64,000 bases of DNA from Clostridiales bacterium (lineage in GTDB: Bacteria > Bacillota > Clostridia > Lachnospirales > Lachnospiraceae). The stretch's first letter is position 1. Every line of letters begins with the position of its first letter. The DNA lies in assembly GCA_018366495.1 (NCBI GenBank), contig JAGZHZ010000004.1:62001-126000 (forward strand). The letters run 5' to 3'. The notes beneath the pieces are model-generated. The model did not search any database, was not told the origin of the DNA, and saw nothing but the letters and a program-made list of their open reading frames with translations. Shown piece after piece: positions 60,969 through 64,000 of the stretch. A program made the position numbers and the translations under genes.

Positions 60969-61564
60969 TGGATTACTACAGCAGTTATATCAGCAAGTTA
61001 ATTGAGGAACTGTCAAAGCTGCCGGGCGTTGGTACAAAATCAGCACAACGCCTGGCTTTTCACATCATAAACCGCCCGATGGAGGAAGTAAAAGGATTAT
61101 CAGAGGCAATCATCCAGGCGAAGGAAAAAGTGCGTTACTGCAAGGAATGTTATACGCTGACGGATCAGGAAATCTGTCCGATCTGTGCAAATCCGGGGCG
61201 TGATCACAGTACGATTATGGTGGTGGAAAATACGAGAGATCTGGCAGCGTATGAAAAGACAGGAAAATTTAATGGTGTTTATCATGTACTGCACGGTGCA
61301 ATCTCTCCGATGTTAGGGATCGGACCGAATGAGATTAAACTGAAAGAATTGATGAAACGGCTTCAGGGAGAGATTAAAGAAGTCATCATAGCTACAAACT
61401 CCAGTCTGGAGGGAGAGACAACCGCAATGTACATCAGCAAACTGATCAAACCGACAGGGATAAAAGTAAGCCGTATTGCAAGCGGAGTGCCTGTGGGCGG
61501 AGATCTGGAATATATTGATGAAGTGACGCTCCTGCGTGCCCTTGAAGGAAGAATTGAACTGTAG
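60968..61564 (+). CDS. recR: Recombination protein RecR
   Basis: 198-residue RecR. It has a helix-hairpin-helix start (LPGVGTKSAQRLAFHI), a four-cysteine zinc finger (CKECYTLTDQEICPIC), a Toprim domain (VVENTRDLAAYEKTG) and the C-terminal GVPVGGDLEYIDEVTL. It works with RecF/RecO in gap repair. It starts within the stop of ybaB. Confidence 0.96.
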   Translation: MDYYSSYISKLIEELSKLPGVGTKSAQRLAFHIINRPMEEVKGLSEAIIQAKEKVRYCKECYTLTDQEICPICANPGRDHSTIMVVENTRDLAAYEKTGKFNGVYHVLHGAISPMLGIGPNEIKLKELMKRLQGEIKEVIIATNSSLEGETTAMYISKLIKPTGIKVSRIASGVPVGGDLEYIDEVTLLRALEGRIEL

Positions 61565-61612
61565 AAATATGCGGCATGAAAGGCTATCAGGGAAAGATCA
61601 GGGGAATAAAGC

Positions 61613-61641
61613 TTGATCTTCCGCTGAAAAGCCCTTATAAT
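61613..61641 (+). promoter_or_regulatory. Promoter of the transketolase genes
   Basis: TTGATC (61613-61618), 17-bp spacer, TATAAT (61636-61641), 43 bp before the chosen ATG. Confidence 0.8.
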
Positions 61642-61683
61642 AGGGTCGCAAGTAATAGCCATAACAGAATAAGGAGAATGAAC

Positions 61684-62523
61684 ATGAACAAATTAGAGCT
61701 TCAAAAAGTTGCTAATGAGATTCGGAAAGGAATTTTGACAGGTGTACATAGTGCAAAAGCGGGACATCCAGGCGGTTCCTTATCGGCAGCCGATCTTTTT
61801 ACTTATTTGTATTTTGAAGAAATGAATATCGATCCTAAGAACCCGAAAAAACAGGACAGAGACCGTTTTGTACTCTCAAAAGGCCACACAGCGCCGGGAT
61901 TGTATTCAACATTGGCACAGAGAGGATATTTTCCGACAGAGGATTTAAAAACACTGCGAAAAGTCGGCTCTTATCTTCAGGGGCATCCTGATATGAAACA
62001 TATTCCAGGTGTGGATATGTCAAGCGGATCTCTGGGACAGGGAATCTCAGCGGCAGTTGGAATGGCACTGTCCGCAAAAATTTCAAATGAATCCTATCAT
62101 GTCTATACACTTTTGGGAGACGGAGAAATCCAGGAAGGACAGGTATGGGAGGCTTCTATGTTTGCAGGTGCAAATCATCTGGACAACCTGACTGTCATTG
62201 TGGATAATAATGGACTTCAGATTGATGGAAGAGTAGAAGAGGTATGTTCCCCGTATCCGATTGATAAAAAATTTGAAGCATTTAATTTTTATACAATTTG
62301 TCTGGAAGACGGCAATGATTTTGATCAGATCCGCGCTGCATTTGAAGAGGCAAAGACAGTGAAGGGAAAACCGGTTGCGATTATTGCAAAAACAGTAAAA
62401 GGAAAAGGCGTTTCCTTTATGGAAAATCAGGTTTCCTGGCACGGAAAAGCTCCAAACGACGCAGAATATGAGACAGCGATGGCAGAATTAGAGAAGGCAG
62501 GTGAAGCATTATGTCAGAAGTAA
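61684..62523 (+). CDS. Transketolase, N-terminal subunit
   Basis: 279-residue thiamine-diphosphate-binding half of a split transketolase. It shows AGHPGGSLSAADLF, KGHTAPGLYSTLAQRG, and the ThDP/metal motif LLGDGEIQEGQVWEA...VDNN. A longer frame starts upstream, but AAGGAG at 61671-61676 serves ATG 61684 (7 bp), and the promoter lies inside the would-be extension. It overlaps the C-terminal subunit gene by 13 bases. Pentose phosphate pathway, cytosolic. Confidence 0.94.
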   Translation: MNKLELQKVANEIRKGILTGVHSAKAGHPGGSLSAADLFTYLYFEEMNIDPKNPKKQDRDRFVLSKGHTAPGLYSTLAQRGYFPTEDLKTLRKVGSYLQGHPDMKHIPGVDMSSGSLGQGISAAVGMALSAKISNESYHVYTLLGDGEIQEGQVWEASMFAGANHLDNLTVIVDNNGLQIDGRVEEVCSPYPIDKKFEAFNFYTICLEDGNDFDQIRAAFEEAKTVKGKPVAIIAKTVKGKGVSFMENQVSWHGKAPNDAEYETAMAELEKAGEALCQK

Positions 62524-63455
62524 AGAAAATTGCAACGAGAGACAGCTACGGCAGCACATTAGTAGAGCTGGGAGAAAAATACGAGAATCTGGTAGTGCTT
62601 GACGCCGATCTGGCAGCTGCTACAAAGACAGGAATGTTTAAAAACGCATTCCCGGAACGTCATTTTAACTGTGGTATCGCAGAGGGAAATATGGTTGGAA
62701 TCGCAGCAGGACTTGCAGCAGCAGGAAAAGTGCCATTCGTAAGTTCTTTCGCAATGTTTGTAGCAGGAAGAGCATTTGAACAGATCAGAAACTCTGTCGG
62801 CTATCCTCATTTAAATGTTAAAATAGGGGCAACTCATGCCGGTATCTCTGTCGGAGAAGACGGAGCAACTCACCAGTGCAACGAAGACATTGCGCTTATG
62901 AGAACGATTCCGGGTATGGTTGTGATTAATCCGGCAGATGATGTGGAGGCCAGAGCAGCAGTAAAGGCGGCATTTGAATATGAAGGACCTGTCTATTTGA
63001 GATTTGGACGTCTGGCTGTTCCGGTCATCAATGATCGCCCTGATTACCATTTTGAATTAGGAAAAGGCGTTGTATTGAAAGAAGGAAAAAATCTGACGAT
63101 CGTGGCTACCGGTCTGACGGTCGCACCAAGTCTTGAGGCAGCTCAGATGTTAGAAAAAGACGGAGTGAGTGCGAAAGTAATCAACATTCACACGATCAAA
63201 CCATTGGATGAAGAGTTGATTGTGGCAGCGGCAAAAGAGACGGGAAAAGTAGTGACTGTGGAAGAACATTCTATCATCGGAGGACTCGGAAGCGCTGTCT
63301 GCGACTGCCTGAGCGAAAAAATGCCCACACTGACGAAAAAGATCGGAATCCGCGACGTATATGGAGAGTCAGGACCAGCTCTGGAACTGCTTCATAAATA
63401 CGAACTGGATGCAGAAGGAATCTATCGCCAGATCAAAGAATTTTTGAATAAATAA
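62511..63455 (+). CDS. Transketolase, C-terminal subunit
   Basis: 314-residue second half of the split transketolase. FNCGIAEGNMVGIAAGLA carries the catalytic Glu that activates thiamine. The pyrimidine-binding and C-terminal transketolase domains follow (GVVLKEGKNLTIVATGLTV, VVTVEEHSIIGGLGSAV). The overlap with the upstream gene couples production of both subunits. Confidence 0.94.
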   Translation: MSEVKKIATRDSYGSTLVELGEKYENLVVLDADLAAATKTGMFKNAFPERHFNCGIAEGNMVGIAAGLAAAGKVPFVSSFAMFVAGRAFEQIRNSVGYPHLNVKIGATHAGISVGEDGATHQCNEDIALMRTIPGMVVINPADDVEARAAVKAAFEYEGPVYLRFGRLAVPVINDRPDYHFELGKGVVLKEGKNLTIVATGLTVAPSLEAAQMLEKDGVSAKVINIHTIKPLDEELIVAAAKETGKVVTVEEHSIIGGLGSAVCDCLSEKMPTLTKKIGIRDVYGESGPALELLHKYELDAEGIYRQIKEFLNK

Positions 63456-63507
63456 AATAAGATTTTCTGCGTATGAAATAAAAATACTGCAGAATATACT
63501 GTCAGGG

Positions 63508-63566
63508 GGAACTGCCGGAAAAACTGAGCATTTGATGAGATCAGCTGAAGTCCGGCAGTTCCTTTA
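63508..63566. terminator. Terminator between transketolase and the convergent yyaC-like gene
   Basis: Stem GGAACTGCCGG (63508-63518) with CCGGCAGTTCC (63552-63562), loop of 33 bases, short T-rich flank. Confidence 0.7.
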
Positions 63567-63568
63567 CA

Positions 63569-64000
63569 TTAAAAGAGAAAATGTCTTTTTTCAGGAAAAA
63601 GATTTTGACAGGAAAGGCAGATCCCTTTTGAGATACATTCTGCAAGCATCATCACGATGGAAATGCGCGTAGTCTGAAGCATAAGATGGGAAAAACGATT
63701 GTTGATATTCACAATGCCGGTGATGGAAATATCCCCTGCGGACTCTAATGTTTTATTGACTCCAGCGCCGGGAGAAAGACTGCCGTGCGCCACTGTGACG
63801 TATCCCTGATGTTTTTGCGTGCCGAGTGAGGCGTCAACTGCAATCAAAAGGCGGTCAGGATGATTTTTATAGATACTGTGCAGTGTGTCCGAGAGATTGA
63901 GGGCATGTACAGGGCGCTCCAGGGTGCCATAAATAGAAAAATATTCAGGAAGTAAGGAAGAAAGGCGGCTTCCTATGATGGGACCGAGGCTGTCTCCTGT
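63569..64000 (-). CDS. yyaC: YyaC-like sporulation protein, N-terminus outside the window
   Basis: The last 143 residues of a YyaC-type protein, related to the GPR spore protease fold and found in spore formers. The frame is open to base 64000. It reads GDSLGPIIGSRLSSLL near the edge, then LIAVDASLGTQKHQGYV and GAGVNKTLESAGDISITGIVN, all typical of the family. Start and promoter are outside the window. It indicates that the organism's lineage carries sporulation genes. Confidence 0.85.
   Translation of the reverse strand, partial: TGDSLGPIIGSRLSSLLPEYFSIYGTLERPVHALNLSDTLHSIYKNHPDRLLIAVDASLGTQKHQGYVTVAHGSLSPGAGVNKTLESAGDISITGIVNINNRFSHLMLQTTRISIVMMLAECISKGICLSCQNLFPEKRHFLF

Noticed and set aside
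61684..63455. Two half-length transketolase genes as a frameshifted single gene
   Set aside because: Both halves have their own starts and the N- and C-subunit arrangement is normal for many anaerobic Firmicutes.
1..64000. CRISPR array, prophage, insertion sequence or integrative element
   Set aside because: No regularly spaced repeats, transposase, integrase, phage structural gene or flanking duplication next to either tRNA could be recognised.

Overview
The window reads as chromosome of a low-to-mid GC, anaerobic, sporulating Gram-positive of the Lachnospiraceae type (Ruminococcus gnavus / Mediterraneibacter-like; inferred from gene content and style, not proven). Supporting signs are strong GGAGG ribosome sites, an anaerobic ribonucleotide-reductase activase, PduL, a split transketolase, a large bacterial SRP RNA, a YyaC-like sporulation protein and very large secreted glycosidases. 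I see no phage genes, insertion sequence or CRISPR array.

Layout. 1-4490: an operon of M17 aminopeptidase (cut by the window edge), CutC and a two-domain transglutaminase-like protein. 4614-7601 (minus): a secreted GH3 beta-glycosidase with a PA14-like insert. 7602-8195: AT-rich spacer. 8196-12592: a six-gene locus of small secreted protein, larger secreted protein, two ABC-2 type permeases, ABC ATPase and membrane-anchored protein. This is the best candidate for an undescribed peptide export, immunity or signalling system. 12725-12798: tRNA-Pro. 13172-24494: an AraC-type regulator with a degenerate receiver, then two tandem paralogous ~1520-residue secreted GH2 beta-galactosidases. 24744-30362: a 1872-residue multi-PAS, triple-GGDEF, EAL protein. 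30398-33578: a cobalamin riboswitch and a B12-type ABC importer. 33681-35848: a uracil-type permease, a Crh-like HPr homologue and an ArsR-family regulator. 36072-38814: a four-gene zinc-ribbon/coiled-coil cluster, the second candidate for an undescribed system.

38822-40739 holds nrdG, tadA and the SRP RNA. 40853-50402 is a peptide uptake and breakdown operon: PepF-type peptidase, a small membrane protein, oligopeptide binding protein, two permeases (one with a large four-repeat insert) and two ATPases. 50555-54264 holds a small membrane protein, two thioredoxins, a Crp/Fnr regulator and both subunits of L-serine dehydratase. 54557-56738 holds two paralogous secreted proteins whose lipobox cysteine is replaced by phenylalanine. 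Then come tRNA-Ser, PduL, phosphofructokinase, the dnaX-ybaB-recR operon, the two transketolase subunits and a partial YyaC.

Together the genes describe a gut-type saccharolytic and peptidolytic anaerobe. Secreted GH3 and GH2 enzymes release sugars that feed phosphofructokinase and transketolase. The Opp system and PepF feed amino acids, and serine dehydratase makes pyruvate from serine. B12 uptake is under riboswitch control. Coordinates, motifs and hairpins were read by eye; family names beyond clear motifs come from memory.
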